Shown here piece by piece: positions 37,976 through 47,688 of a stretch of 64,000 nt of DNA. The first letter of the stretch is position 1. Every line of letters starts with the position of its first letter. Source of the DNA: Lachnospiraceae bacterium P6B14 (GTDB lineage: Bacteria > Bacillota > Clostridia > Lachnospirales > Lachnospiraceae); NCBI GenBank assembly GCA_000687695.1, contig JHWZ01000007.1, forward strand, positions 62,001-126,000. Reading direction: 5' to 3'. The position numbers were made by a program, and so were the translations under genes. Below the pieces are notes generated by a model, which was given only the letters and a program-made list of their open reading frames with translations, was not told the DNA's origin and did no database searches.

Positions 37976-38290
37976 ATGATTTCAAAATACTTATCAGGAA
38001 AAAGATCTATAATATGTGGGGTGATTGCCGTTGTGGTGCTTTGTGCACTGTTTTTCGTGCTCTTCCATTCAAATGCTTCGGCTGACTCAGGTGACCTTCT
38101 TTCTGTAAAAGGATATGAGCAGGTACTTATTCATCCGGGAGATACTTTGGATAAGCTTTCAAGAGAGTACGCACACAGATACTCTCATATTTCTCCTTCA
38201 GAATATAAAAACCAGATCATTCAGCTGAATGACCTGGAAAGTGACTATATCCGCGAAGGGATATACCTTATGATGCCTGTTTGCAAATAA
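37976..38290 (+). CDS. YneA-like SOS division suppressor (TM plus LysM)
   Basis: A 104-residue protein: basic N-terminus, one membrane helix (about 12-30), then a LysM domain (about 46-101; VLIHPGDTLDKLSREYA ... LNDLESDYIREGIYLMMPV). This is the architecture of YneA, the Bacillus inhibitor of septation that is induced by DNA damage. The three LexA boxes in the promoter support that role. In Bacillus yneA sits next to lexA; here it is about 25 kb away. AAAGGAG lies before the ATG at 37976; sequence similarity to YneA outside LysM is not claimed. Confidence 0.8.
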   Translation: MISKYLSGKRSIICGVIAVVVLCALFFVLFHSNASADSGDLLSVKGYEQVLIHPGDTLDKLSREYAHRYSHISPSEYKNQIIQLNDLESDYIREGIYLMMPVCK

Positions 38291-38299
38291 GGAAAGGTA

Positions 38300-38536
38300 T
38301 CAGTCGTCCTCTCCCCTGATTTTGATCGCGCCGCTTGAAAGCTCATCAATAGCGATTGAAAGCGGCTTCGGGCACTTGATCTTCTCCTCGAGAGGCTCAG
38401 ATCCGTCGATTATCTGCTTTGCACGCTTTGCAGTTGCAAGTACGATAGAGTAACGGCTGTTAACAACCGGCTGCTCGCCCTGCTCTACCTCGCTGTTCGC
38501 GATATTCATAAGGTCTGTGTAAGATGGATGTAACAT
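38300..38536 (-). CDS. rpoZ: DNA-directed RNA polymerase omega subunit
   Basis: Small RNA polymerase assembly subunit, 78 residues. It has the typical SRYSIVLATAKRAKQIID and PLSIAIDELSSGAIKI segments. The ATG at 38536 follows AAAGGAG; an upstream in-frame ATG at 38590 has no ribosome site and lies inside lepB. gmk-rpoZ is a conserved pair, here with lepB inserted between them. Confidence 0.93.
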   Translation of the reverse strand: MLHPSYTDLMNIANSEVEQGEQPVVNSRYSIVLATAKRAKQIIDGSEPLEEKIKCPKPLSIAIDELSSGAIKIRGEDD

Positions 38537-38556
38537 TGTATTTCTCCTTTCAACTC

Positions 38557-39267
38557 CTAATTTACAAATCCAAACTTGTTCAATGGCCATATTCTCATAA
38601 ATGCTCTACCTTCAATAAAGCTTCTTTTTACAGGACCCGGTGCTTCGTCCTCAGCCATTTCATCAAGCTCATCTTCTGAATACTTATCCGAGTACTTTTC
38701 CATATCCTCGGGAGGGATCTTCCTACTGTCGAGCGATACTGCCCTGTTATCTCCCAAAACGAAATACTCGTCTTCTTTCAAGGTGTATCCTTTTGCTGCC
38801 AAGCCTTCCTCATCCATGGCATTCTTGGCATATTTATCCTCGATAACCTGACCGTTTACCTTTATGGTATTCTTCTCGATCTGGATCGTCTCACCCGGCA
38901 AACCGTATATTCTCTTTATATAGAACTCGGAGTCGTCTACTTCTTTGCCCTTCGGATAGAAAACTACTATATCATATCTTTCAGGATCATGCAAGGCATA
39001 AGATATTTTATCTATGAGAAGGCGCTCACCGTCATGAAGCGTATCTTCCATCGACTCACCAGATACATTAGTCGCCTGACATACATATCTGGGAACGATA
39101 TATACACATACAAAGATAAGAAGTACGTATATACCAATCTCAATACCTATGCTGAGCTTGGATCTGGGTTTCTTTTCTTCTTCCTTTTTCTCTTCCGATA
39201 AAGGAGTAGAGACATCGTCGAAGTCCTCTACAACCACAAAATCATCGCTGTCTTCTATTTTGCTCAT
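38557..39267 (-). CDS. lepB: Signal peptidase I
   Basis: Third S26 protein of the window, 236 residues. An acidic N-terminus (1-35) precedes a membrane helix (about 40-62). The catalytic Ser72 (SGESMEDTL), Lys118 (FYIKRIYGLPGE) and GDNRAVSLDSR are intact, so it should be active. The acidic loop near residues 200-220 (KYSEDELDEMAED) is an insertion. The start at 39267 follows GGGAG by 8 bases. Confidence 0.93.
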   Translation of the reverse strand: MSKIEDSDDFVVVEDFDDVSTPLSEEKKEEEKKPRSKLSIGIEIGIYVLLIFVCVYIVPRYVCQATNVSGESMEDTLHDGERLLIDKISYALHDPERYDIVVFYPKGKEVDDSEFYIKRIYGLPGETIQIEKNTIKVNGQVIEDKYAKNAMDEEGLAAKGYTLKEDEYFVLGDNRAVSLDSRKIPPEDMEKYSDKYSEDELDEMAEDEAPGPVKRSFIEGRAFMRIWPLNKFGFVN

Positions 39268-39284
39268 CTTTCTTTCTCCCAAAA

Positions 39285-39920
39285 TTATGAAAACTTTTCT
39301 TTGACCAAATCAACCAGATCCTTTGCAAGATCGTCAATTATTTCAGACTGGCGGTCTGTTAGATTGTGCTGGCTGTTTATGATACCAACTATCTGTCCTG
39401 CCGCCTTGTCGAGGTCATCATTTATGATAAGATAATCATAATCCTTTATAAAATGAGTTTCACGAACAGTTTGTTCGAAACGAATACCGATCTGTTCATC
39501 ACTCTCAGTCCCGCGATTCTTTAATCGGTCGTACAGATCATTTGCCGTTGGAGGTACGACGAACATCAAAACTGCATCAGGAAACAGCTTTTTAACCTGC
39601 ATTCCTCCCTGTACCTCGATTTCGAGGATCACATCCTTTCCTTCGGAAAGACTGTCCTCGATAGCTTTTTTCGGGGTGCCGTAATAGTTTCCGGCATACT
39701 CGGCGTACTCTATCAATTCTTTTTCATGGATCATTCTTTCGAACTCATCCCTTGATACGAAATAATAGTCTTTACCGTCAACCTCTCCGACTCTGGGCGC
39801 TCTCGTTGTGCATGATATCGATAGGAAAATCTCATGATCAGCTAAAAGCTTTTTGACCAGTGTACCTTTTCCTGCTCCTGAAAAGCCTGAAATAACGGTA
39901 AGAACACCTTTTTTAATCAC
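39285..39920 (-). CDS. gmk: Guanylate kinase
   Basis: Phosphorylates GMP to GDP. 211 residues with the P-loop SGFSGAGKGTL, the GMP-binding SCTTRAPRVGEVDGKDYYFV and the lid region. The first base of the ATG overlaps the end of remA by 4 bases. It belongs to the conserved yicC-remA-gmk-rpoZ cluster. Confidence 0.96.
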   Translation of the reverse strand: MIKKGVLTVISGFSGAGKGTLVKKLLADHEIFLSISCTTRAPRVGEVDGKDYYFVSRDEFERMIHEKELIEYAEYAGNYYGTPKKAIEDSLSEGKDVILEIEVQGGMQVKKLFPDAVLMFVVPPTANDLYDRLKNRGTESDEQIGIRFEQTVRETHFIKDYDYLIINDDLDKAAGQIVGIINSQHNLTDRQSEIIDDLAKDLVDLVKEKFS

Positions 39921-40168
39921 TCTTCATCCCCCTTTGCCGTATCGATACGAAGAACTATCGTCTCAGGCAACAATGCTGACAACACTATACTGTTATTCTC
40001 CATCACGAGGACGGATTTGGTCTTTCTTCCACACGTTCCATCAGTAGCAAGACCATTATCCTTTGCTGACTGAACCATACGTTTGACCGGAGCTGCATCC
40101 GGACCTACAATGCTGTAAATCTTCTCGGAGTTTACCATGTTTCCAAATCCGATATTGATAAAACTCAT
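39917..40168 (-). CDS. remA: RemA-family DNA-binding regulator (DUF370)
   Basis: An 83-residue DUF370 protein with INIGFGNMV, VGPDAAPVKRMVQ and TDGTCGRKTKSVLVMENNS. In Bacillus RemA activates matrix genes and osmoprotection genes. Its place between yicC and gmk is the family's usual site. The gene is complete. Confidence 0.93.
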   Translation of the reverse strand: MSFINIGFGNMVNSEKIYSIVGPDAAPVKRMVQSAKDNGLATDGTCGRKTKSVLVMENNSIVLSALLPETIVLRIDTAKGDEE

Positions 40169-40197
40169 AAGCGTTCCAATCCGAAGCTGCTACGCTC

Positions 40198-41076
40198 CTA
40201 CTCTATATTCTGAATCTGCTCACGTATCTTCTCAATGAGAGTTTTGAGCTCGATACCATAGTTTGCAATGGTAACATCTGTAGACTTTGACAGGACCGTA
40301 TTTGCTTCCCTGTTCAACTCCTGAGTAAGGAAGTCAAGTTTACGACCGATGTTTTCAGACTCATCAAGTGTGGTTCTCATGTGATCGATATGAGTCTTGA
40401 GCCTGACCATCTCTTCATCTACGCAAAGCTTATCGGCATATATCACCATCTCGGAAGCAAGCACTCTCTCATCGATCTGCTTGTCAGCGAGAAGCTCTTC
40501 TGCTTTTTTGCGGATGCGACCTGAGTACTCCTCGAGAATCTCCGGATAGCGTTTTTCGATTTTGTCGGTGATCTCTTTGATCTCATCGAGCTTTTTACCG
40601 ATATCCTCTGCAAGACTCTTTCCTTCGATACCCCTGCTGGACACGAACTGCTCACCGGCATCAGCTAAAGCCTTCTCGATAAGCGGTGTGATGATCGCTT
40701 CATCAACAGGCGCCTCGGAAAGTGTAAATACCTCAGGAAGTCTTGCAATCCTGTATGCATCTGTTTTAAATCTCATGGAATTGTCAAGAGCCATCTGGCG
40801 GATGCCCTCCAGATATGCGATCGCAACAGACTTGTTGTAAGTAATGGAAACATCAGACTCACCCTGAGATTCGAATGTCAAGAAAACATCAACCTTTCCT
40901 CTCGAGGCATATTTCTTTACAATGGAGCGTATTTCCCCCTCGAAAAACCCGTATTTATGCGGCATACGAACATTGATATCAAGGTATCTGTGATTCACGG
41001 ATTTTAACTCTACACTAACCTTGTACTGGTCGTTTGCTGCTTCTCCTCTTCCGAATCCGGTCATGCTTTGTATCAT
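40198..41076 (-). CDS. YicC-family endoribonuclease-like protein
   Basis: A 292-residue YicC protein. It starts MIQSMTGFGRGEA, a family hallmark, and ends with a long helical domain containing RLKTHIDHMRTTLDE and DFLTQELNREANT. Members are endoribonucleases or stress factors; which RNA it acts on is unknown. The ATG at 41076 follows GGAGGTG. It is divergent to rqcH and heads the yicC-remA-gmk-lepB-rpoZ unit. Confidence 0.93.
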   Translation of the reverse strand: MIQSMTGFGRGEAANDQYKVSVELKSVNHRYLDINVRMPHKYGFFEGEIRSIVKKYASRGKVDVFLTFESQGESDVSITYNKSVAIAYLEGIRQMALDNSMRFKTDAYRIARLPEVFTLSEAPVDEAIITPLIEKALADAGEQFVSSRGIEGKSLAEDIGKKLDEIKEITDKIEKRYPEILEEYSGRIRKKAEELLADKQIDERVLASEMVIYADKLCVDEEMVRLKTHIDHMRTTLDESENIGRKLDFLTQELNREANTVLSKSTDVTIANYGIELKTLIEKIREQIQNIE

Positions 41077-41108
41077 ATCACACCTCCAAAACGATTACAT
41101 ACCCATAT

Positions 41109-41137
41109 ATTATAGAATAAAAACGCCCCAAAGTCAA
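41109..41137 (-). promoter_or_regulatory. Promoter of the yicC operon
   Basis: On the minus strand TTGACT (plus 41132-41137), 17-base spacer, TATAAT (plus 41109-41114). It is back to back with the rqcH promoter. Confidence 0.75.
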
Positions 41138-41146
41138 GGAAACTCG

Positions 41147-41175
41147 TTGACTGAATCAAAAAAAAATGATAAACT
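41147..41175 (+). promoter_or_regulatory. Promoter of rqcH
   Basis: TTGACT (41147-41152), 17-base spacer, TAAACT (41170-41175). The two divergent -35 elements are only 9 bases apart. Confidence 0.7.
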
Positions 41176-41199
41176 GTGAAGAAAAGGAAGGAAAAAGCC

Positions 41200-43062
41200 A
41201 TGGCATTTGACGGAATTACCATATCAGCGCTTGTAAACGAGCTGAAAAGCAGCCTGATAGACGGTCATATCAAAAAAATAGCACAGCCCGAGCCCGATGA
41301 ACTGATACTTACGATCCAGGCTCCGGCTAACAGCGCTTTTATGCGTTCTGACGCTCAGTCGGCAGATTCTGATTCCGCTGTTCAGAAAAAGCGCCAGACA
41401 CTGCGTTTAAAGCTGTCCGCAAATGCATCTCTACCGCTTTTGTATCTGACGAGTGAGAACAAAACATCTCCTCTCACAGCTCCCAATTTTTGCATGCTTT
41501 TACGCAAACATATATCAGGTGCCAGAATATCGGATATACGTCAGGAGGGCTTGGAACGTGTTGTAAGACTTGTTCTTTCAACGAAGAACGAGCTGCTTGA
41601 TGATGTTTCATATGCTCTTGTTATCGAGATCATGGGTAAGCACAGCAATATCATTTTCCTCGATGATAAGGATATGGTCATCGACTCAGTTAAGCATGTA
41701 AATGGTCTGATGAGCTCTGTCAGGGAAGTTTTGCCCGGCAGAGAATACTTTATACCGAATACACTTGACAAAAAGAATCCCGATGAGATCACTACCGAGT
41801 ACTGGAACAGTGATATTTTTACTAAGCCAACCACAACTGCAAAAGCAATATCAGGCTCCATGTCCGGAATATCACTTATTATGGCTCAGGAATTATGTTT
41901 CAGGGCGAATATTGATGGTGACACTCCTACTGCTGCACTTAACGGAAATGAGCGTTCTCGGCTGATGCAGGTTTACAGAGATACAATGAGTCAGGTTTCA
42001 GAGGGTAGATTTGAGCCTGTTATTTATTATGCAAATGAGCTTCCAAAAGAGTTCTCGATGATAAGGCTTACTATGTATGATAACCTTGAAAATGAATCTA
42101 TGGAATCTCCATCAGAAGTTGTTGAGCGATTTTACAGCGAGAAAGATTCTCTGACGCGTATCAGAGCCAAATCCGCGGATCTGAAGAACACAGTACAGAC
42201 TCATTTCGAGCGTACCGCAAAGAAACTCGATATATTACAAAAACAGCTGAGGGACACTGAAAAACGTGATAAATATAAGGTGTATGGCGAGCTCATCACT
42301 ACCTATGGTTATTCGGAATTACCTGCTCTTCCATCTTCTGAAGCAGGCAACGGCGAAAAACTCACCCTTCACTGTGTAAACCATTATGACGGCAAAGAAG
42401 TTGATATACAGATAGACCCATCTCTTTCCGTACCGGACAATGCAAACAAATACTTTGACAGATACAATAAACTGAAAAGAACATATGATGCTGTATCTGA
42501 ACAGATGGTACTCGCACGAGAAGAATATGAACACCTTGAGTCAATCCTGACAGAGCTCTCTATTGCTCGTAAAGAGGAAGATCTCATCGCCATACGCTCC
42601 GAGTTGAAGGATCATGGTTATATCAAATCAGCGGGAAAGAATGATCGAAAAAAACAGCTTCCGAAAAGCGAGCCACTACATTTTATTTCATCAGACGGTT
42701 ATGATATCTATGTCGGGAAAAATAACTATCAAAATGAAGAGCTGACCTTTAAGCTGGCTACCGGAAACGACTGGTGGTTCCACGCAAAACAGATGCCGGG
42801 CTCTCATGTCATCATAAAATGCAATGGAGAAGAGCCGCCGATCAGCACGTTTGAGGAGGCCGCCGCATTAGCTGCTCTCTTTTCAAAGGGGAAAAACTCG
42901 GATAAGCTTGAGATCGATTACACGCAAAAGAAAAATGTCAAGAAACCCGGTGGAGGTAAACCGGGATTTGTTGTATACTATACAAACTATTCGATACTTG
43001 CGTCAAAAGAAGATCTAAACAGAATTAAGCCGGCAACTGCCGAGGAGGAAGTTTTTTTATGA
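41200..43062 (+). CDS. rqcH: NFACT protein, ribosome quality control factor RqcH
   Basis: A 620-residue NFACT protein. The N-terminal NFACT-N domain (MAFDGITISALVNELKSSL) is followed by a helix-hairpin-helix region, a coiled coil (about residues 335-500) and the C-terminal NFACT-R (YVGKNNYQNEELTFKLATGNDWWFHAKQMPGS, in pieces). It binds 50S-peptidyl-tRNA and adds alanine tails to stalled chains; older names are FbpA or YloA. The ATG at 41200 follows AAGGAAGG. An in-frame ATG at 41176 lies upstream, too close to the -10. Confidence 0.93.
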   Translation: MAFDGITISALVNELKSSLIDGHIKKIAQPEPDELILTIQAPANSAFMRSDAQSADSDSAVQKKRQTLRLKLSANASLPLLYLTSENKTSPLTAPNFCMLLRKHISGARISDIRQEGLERVVRLVLSTKNELLDDVSYALVIEIMGKHSNIIFLDDKDMVIDSVKHVNGLMSSVREVLPGREYFIPNTLDKKNPDEITTEYWNSDIFTKPTTTAKAISGSMSGISLIMAQELCFRANIDGDTPTAALNGNERSRLMQVYRDTMSQVSEGRFEPVIYYANELPKEFSMIRLTMYDNLENESMESPSEVVERFYSEKDSLTRIRAKSADLKNTVQTHFERTAKKLDILQKQLRDTEKRDKYKVYGELITTYGYSELPALPSSEAGNGEKLTLHCVNHYDGKEVDIQIDPSLSVPDNANKYFDRYNKLKRTYDAVSEQMVLAREEYEHLESILTELSIARKEEDLIAIRSELKDHGYIKSAGKNDRKKQLPKSEPLHFISSDGYDIYVGKNNYQNEELTFKLATGNDWWFHAKQMPGSHVIIKCNGEEPPISTFEEAAALAALFSKGKNSDKLEIDYTQKKNVKKPGGGKPGFVVYYTNYSILASKEDLNRIKPATAEEEVFL

Positions 43063-43883
43063 GTATACTCTATGACACGCATATGCACACCTCATTCTCA
43101 CCGGATTCTACGGCTGAGCTTTCCGATCAGGTTGAAAAGGCACGCTCTATCGGGCTTAACGGCATATGTATAACAGATCATATGGATTATGATTTTCCGG
43201 TGGATCAGTGCCCCGGTCACGATACAAATCCGTTTATTTTTGATGTAAAAAAATACTTTGATTCCATAAAAATTATTTCAAAAAATATGTCGGACTTTGA
43301 GGTCCTGACAGGTATTGAAATCGGTCTTCAAACAGATCCTGTTGTGATAGAAAAAAACAAAAAACTTATCGCTGAAAACAGTTTTGATGAAGTGATAGGA
43401 TCCATTCATCTTATCGACAAAAAAGACCCCTACTATCCTACCTTTTGGGAGGAACAGAATAACAAAAGTATAATCAAAAAATACTTCGAGATTACTCTTG
43501 ATAATCTAAAGGCTTTTTCTGATATAAATATACTCGGACATCTTGATTATGCAACAAGATATATGCCGAATATAAATGATTATGATCCAAAAGAATACTT
43601 GGAAATTACGGATGCTATCATGATATTTTTGATCAAACATGATATCGCATTGGAGATAAATACTTCAGGATTAAAAAAAGGATACGGGCTAACTAACCCG
43701 CATCCTGAACTGATCAAAAGGTATTATGAACTGGGTGGCAGGCTCATCACTATAGGCTCGGATGCTCACGCACAGGATGCGATCGCATATGGCTTCGATA
43801 CCATCCGTGACGAGCTTATCTCCTATGGTTTCAAGGAGTATGCCGTCTTTAATTCGAGAAGTCCAATTCTAAATCCGTTATGA
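43059..43883 (+). CDS. PHP-domain phosphatase, probably histidinol-phosphatase
   Basis: A 274-residue PHP protein. The metal-site motifs DTHMHTSFSPDS, CITDHMDY, EIGL, GSIHLIDK, LGHLDYATRY and TIGSDAH are all present. The length and the HLDY motif fit the HisK/HisJ type, which makes histidinol from histidinol phosphate; hisZ, hisG and hisD elsewhere in the window would use it. The first bases overlap the rqcH stop (ATGA). Confidence 0.88.
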   Translation: MSILYDTHMHTSFSPDSTAELSDQVEKARSIGLNGICITDHMDYDFPVDQCPGHDTNPFIFDVKKYFDSIKIISKNMSDFEVLTGIEIGLQTDPVVIEKNKKLIAENSFDEVIGSIHLIDKKDPYYPTFWEEQNNKSIIKKYFEITLDNLKAFSDINILGHLDYATRYMPNINDYDPKEYLEITDAIMIFLIKHDIALEINTSGLKKGYGLTNPHPELIKRYYELGGRLITIGSDAHAQDAIAYGFDTIRDELISYGFKEYAVFNSRSPILNPL

Positions 43884-43884
43884 T

Positions 43885-46800
43885 TTATTTGATAACAATC
43901 TTATGATAGCTACGAGAGCCGCCGTTTGTTCTGGTGACTACCTCTTCCGTATGGAATCTGTCTTTCTTCTTTTCAATAGTCTCATCAAGCTCTGCAGCCA
44001 AAGCTCTCATAGGTCTGCTGACAACAGGTACAGGCCTCTTGGTGATCTCAGGCGCCTCATCGTCATCAACCTGAATAAAGCCTTCTCCGGATATCGGTTC
44101 CGGTTTAACCTCCTGTTCAACAGGTGGTTCTTCTCCAGGCTTCGGAATAAACAGATGCTCATCGCTTTCCTTAGGTACACCGGCATCTGCATCCATTTTT
44201 GTAAATGAGAAAACAGGACTCTGCTCTGCGTGATTGATAACAGGTGAAGGAGAAACCTTCTTCTCGGCCTTCGGTGCCATATCTTCAGTGCGTTCGATCC
44301 TTTCAGGCTCAAACTTAAATATCTTCGGCTCAGTTTGCTCAGCTGATTTTTCAGACTCAATAGGTTCATTTACCGGATCAGAAGTAAACGCTTCAGCCTG
44401 AGGAACTTCTGATTGTGGTGCTTCTGTCTGTGGAGTCTCTACGTGTGGAGTTTCCACTGCAGGTCCAAAAGTGAATCCGACAGTCGGTTCCTCGGAAACA
44501 TCTGTATCAGCAGGTGCAGGCTCAGGAAGGATTTCCTCCGGTACTGTAGCCGTTGCCATATCTCTAAATGAAACAAACGAGTCGTCAGGCTCAGGCTCCG
44601 GTACAACTTCTTCCTCAGGCTGCTCCGGTATAACCTCTTCCATAGCAGCAGGCATAAACATAAACGGCTTCGGTTCTTCTGTTTCAGCAGCCACAAACTC
44701 AGGTTCAGTACTTGCTGCATCAGGCTCGATATCTTCTGCTGCAGACTCGAGAACAAATTCTTCAGGCTCTGAAACCTCTCCTACAGGCTCTATCGGAACG
44801 ATAGGCTCTACAGGCTCAACCAACTCAATCTGTGGAGAATCAGAGTCCACAGAAACAAACTCAAGATCATCAACCAATGTCTTCGGCTCATCATCGATTG
44901 ACATAAATGATTCTTCATCAGGATTTACAAGATGCTCTGCAATATCTTCCTCATGATCAGATATATCTTCACTCTTGATGATATCGAGCTCATCAGGATC
45001 GGAATCAATCTGCATGAATTCCATATGATCCAGAGATACATCCTCATTCTCAGGTTCAGATGGCTTGTTATCAAGACGTTCCTCGGATGTATTGGCAACA
45101 GAATCAAATGAAAGCATATCAAGTGAAGGATCATTTGCGTTTTCAGGAGCAGTCAGGGAAACCGGAGTAGTTGCTTCTCCCTTTCCATACACTTCAGAAG
45201 AATTATCAGCTGACAGATCGATAGCGACGTCTGACTCTTTTGATTCTTCGGCAGAAACAACATCAGGAACCATATCATCAGGAGTTTCCTTTAGCTGTTC
45301 CTCAGCACGCCAACGATCCTCCAAACCACTGATGGTCGGAACCTCTCCATACTCTCCCTCTGAAGTGCCAAACTGGTAATCCTCATTTTTAAGAACGACC
45401 TCATCTTCAAACTTATCATCAGCATGCTCTATAACATCAGCCATATCCTCTCTGGCTATCTCGCTCATTCGTTTAATGCTGTCAGACACATCGAGGCGAT
45501 CGAGAAGATTATCAAGCTTCTCATCCTCGGAAAGAGATGCCTGTTCAACATCAGCCTCAGCAGTAGGCTCTACCGCAACTTCCATAGCTGCTTCTACGCT
45601 GCCACCGCTTCCTTCGGCACCAAATGCTGCAGCTGCCTTTGAAAGCTCCTCTGCTGCCTCATTTGCCTCAACGGCAGATTCTGCTGCTGCTGCCGTAACC
45701 TCTGCAACACCCGCATCCTCCGTCTCCGGAGACTCTACCTCAGGAACATCAGGAATCTCAACCTGAGGAATCTCAGTTTCTTTTATAGCTGTAAGGACAT
45801 CAACAGGAGCATTCAGCTTGCCACTGTTCTGATATCCGCTAAGTACGATCGTATCAGATTCAGCACGATTCGAACCATGCAACTGATCATCAGCACCCGT
45901 ATCAACATTTTCTAGCTGTGAAACGTCTTTGGTCTCTGCCGAAACACTCTGATCTGCCGGTCTTATGCTCATAGGAGGTATAGATGCCTGGATAGTCTCT
46001 GCACTCGGATGCATATCCTCTCCGGTAAACAACACACGTCCCGGAGCAGACTGCTTCTTTTCCTCCTCGGCAGCCTCAGCAATAGCCTGGATCTCCTTCT
46101 CAGATTTTCCTTCTTCCTTGGCTTCCTTCTGTTCCTGAGCAACCTCTATATCTTTTTCACGCTCAGCCTGTCTCTGCTTACGAAGCTCATCATCGCGGAT
46201 AAACTCGTTGGAAACATGCCACTCCATAAAATTATCACTATTGTTTCCTGCACTATCCATAATATCATATGGATCAGAATCATCTTTTACGTTCACGGAC
46301 ACCTCACTCTTTTCTGTTTCAGCCGCTTTTTCGTCAACAGCTGAAGCCACTTTTGCTACAGGTTCGGATTCAGAGGAAGACGACTGACGGTTTTCATCAG
46401 CTACCTTCTCCTTGACAACAGGATCCGGAGTAATATTGTCGATCACAGGCAACTCATCGGTATCCGACTCAGTATCAAATAAATCCTCTTCGTCCTCATC
46501 CTCTTCATCATATTTTGTAAGAAACTCAGGTAAAAGCATATTATACAATCCATATGCGGCGAGCAAACCCGTCATATATGTAAGATAATAGCCATGAGTT
46601 TCCGGAAGATCAAATATAGCATATCCGCATACTGCAAATATCGTACAAAGCAGGATCGGTCCTATCGAAGAAAGCTTCCTTCTGATGGCATATACACCTG
46701 CCATGGTCGCAAAGATCAAAAGAATTATTGAAAAAATACCAAAATCAAATGCATGGAAAAGAACTGTGACAAGCATGTTATGAATCTTGTCAATAAAATA

Positions 46801-47646
46801 GTTGATCACATCACCGTTCTCCGCCGCAGCACTGAAACCGGGCTCCGCGCCCGCAGGTAACAGTGAGCCGAGATTCTTCTCGAGCAAAAATGACATGATA
46901 ACGGTGAATATCGCAGAACCGCCAACGATAAAGCCGGCCATAAACGGCCCCTTGGTAACAAGCGTATCAACACTTCGGATATTAGCAAACAACAAAGAAA
47001 GCCCGCAACCCAAGCAAAGGATAGCAGCGAGCGGATTTAAACATATAAAAGCTCCGAACAGAGCGCAAAGAACAACCAACGCAAAGATAACCACAGCATT
47101 GCTCTGACCAAACTGTGGTATGATATTCTTCATGATTACCAAAAATACGAAGAAAGGAACAAGAATACAGAGAATACCCAGAATCTCGTTGCTGTCAAAC
47201 ACTACCCAACCTGTATTTATAGCAAAATACGTCAGGGCAAGTGAAAAAACGAGACCGAGAAGCCCACATAATCTGCCACCGAGCATACGGCATGTACCAA
47301 AGATTACGGCCAGATAAACGCCGAACCATATAGCGGCATCCATACCGTGATCCATTATCAGACAGAATCCGACGATAACAAGGACTACGGCTGCGACACC
47401 CTCGAATATGATAAGGGCACTTTTTTCTCTTTGAATCCCACGAAGAATGGCCTTTTCGCGCATAAAAAACGCAGCTATGAATATCAAAATGATACCGATA
47501 GTCATGAGGATCGAAAAAATAACCCCCATACCATCCTGCGAGAAATACTCATACGACATAGCAGCTACGTTTAAAGCGCAAAGCAACATGAGCAATATGA
47601 ATACGAACGAGTACACAATCGTTACATAATTCCGCTTAAACCTCAT
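43885..47646 (-). CDS. Large polytopic membrane protein with giant acidic tail
   Basis: Unrecognised 1253-residue protein. Residues 1-370 contain about 11-12 hydrophobic segments joined by very short loops. The remaining about 870 residues are low complexity, rich in Glu, Pro, Ser, Val and Asp, with imperfect repeats (VEPVEPIVPIEPV, EAPQSEVPQAEA) and a short basic end (EKKKDRFHTEE). The membrane part is a plain hydrophobic bundle; I cannot assign it to a transporter family. It has its own promoter (47689-47717) and GGAGG before the ATG. Its 3' end abuts the PHP gene. Confidence 0.8.
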   Translation of the reverse strand: MRFKRNYVTIVYSFVFILLMLLCALNVAAMSYEYFSQDGMGVIFSILMTIGIILIFIAAFFMREKAILRGIQREKSALIIFEGVAAVVLVIVGFCLIMDHGMDAAIWFGVYLAVIFGTCRMLGGRLCGLLGLVFSLALTYFAINTGWVVFDSNEILGILCILVPFFVFLVIMKNIIPQFGQSNAVVIFALVVLCALFGAFICLNPLAAILCLGCGLSLLFANIRSVDTLVTKGPFMAGFIVGGSAIFTVIMSFLLEKNLGSLLPAGAEPGFSAAAENGDVINYFIDKIHNMLVTVLFHAFDFGIFSIILLIFATMAGVYAIRRKLSSIGPILLCTIFAVCGYAIFDLPETHGYYLTYMTGLLAAYGLYNMLLPEFLTKYDEEDEDEEDLFDTESDTDELPVIDNITPDPVVKEKVADENRQSSSSESEPVAKVASAVDEKAAETEKSEVSVNVKDDSDPYDIMDSAGNNSDNFMEWHVSNEFIRDDELRKQRQAEREKDIEVAQEQKEAKEEGKSEKEIQAIAEAAEEEKKQSAPGRVLFTGEDMHPSAETIQASIPPMSIRPADQSVSAETKDVSQLENVDTGADDQLHGSNRAESDTIVLSGYQNSGKLNAPVDVLTAIKETEIPQVEIPDVPEVESPETEDAGVAEVTAAAAESAVEANEAAEELSKAAAAFGAEGSGGSVEAAMEVAVEPTAEADVEQASLSEDEKLDNLLDRLDVSDSIKRMSEIAREDMADVIEHADDKFEDEVVLKNEDYQFGTSEGEYGEVPTISGLEDRWRAEEQLKETPDDMVPDVVSAEESKESDVAIDLSADNSSEVYGKGEATTPVSLTAPENANDPSLDMLSFDSVANTSEERLDNKPSEPENEDVSLDHMEFMQIDSDPDELDIIKSEDISDHEEDIAEHLVNPDEESFMSIDDEPKTLVDDLEFVSVDSDSPQIELVEPVEPIVPIEPVGEVSEPEEFVLESAAEDIEPDAASTEPEFVAAETEEPKPFMFMPAAMEEVIPEQPEEEVVPEPEPDDSFVSFRDMATATVPEEILPEPAPADTDVSEEPTVGFTFGPAVETPHVETPQTEAPQSEVPQAEAFTSDPVNEPIESEKSAEQTEPKIFKFEPERIERTEDMAPKAEKKVSPSPVINHAEQSPVFSFTKMDADAGVPKESDEHLFIPKPGEEPPVEQEVKPEPISGEGFIQVDDDEAPEITKRPVPVVSRPMRALAAELDETIEKKKDRFHTEEVVTRTNGGSRSYHKIVIK

Positions 47647-47688
47647 GATGTCCTCCGTGAATCCGTGTTTTCTATATACCCGACTGAT

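Noticed and set aside
39473-39487. CGAACAGTTTGTTCG inside gmk as a possible LexA box
   Set aside because: It is inside coding sequence and has a 5-base spacer, whereas the promoter boxes have 4; likely chance.
44471-44956. Plus-strand frame rich in Ser and Thr within the acidic-tail gene
   Set aside because: It is the antisense of a Pro/Glu-rich repeat; no start signal and no family motif.
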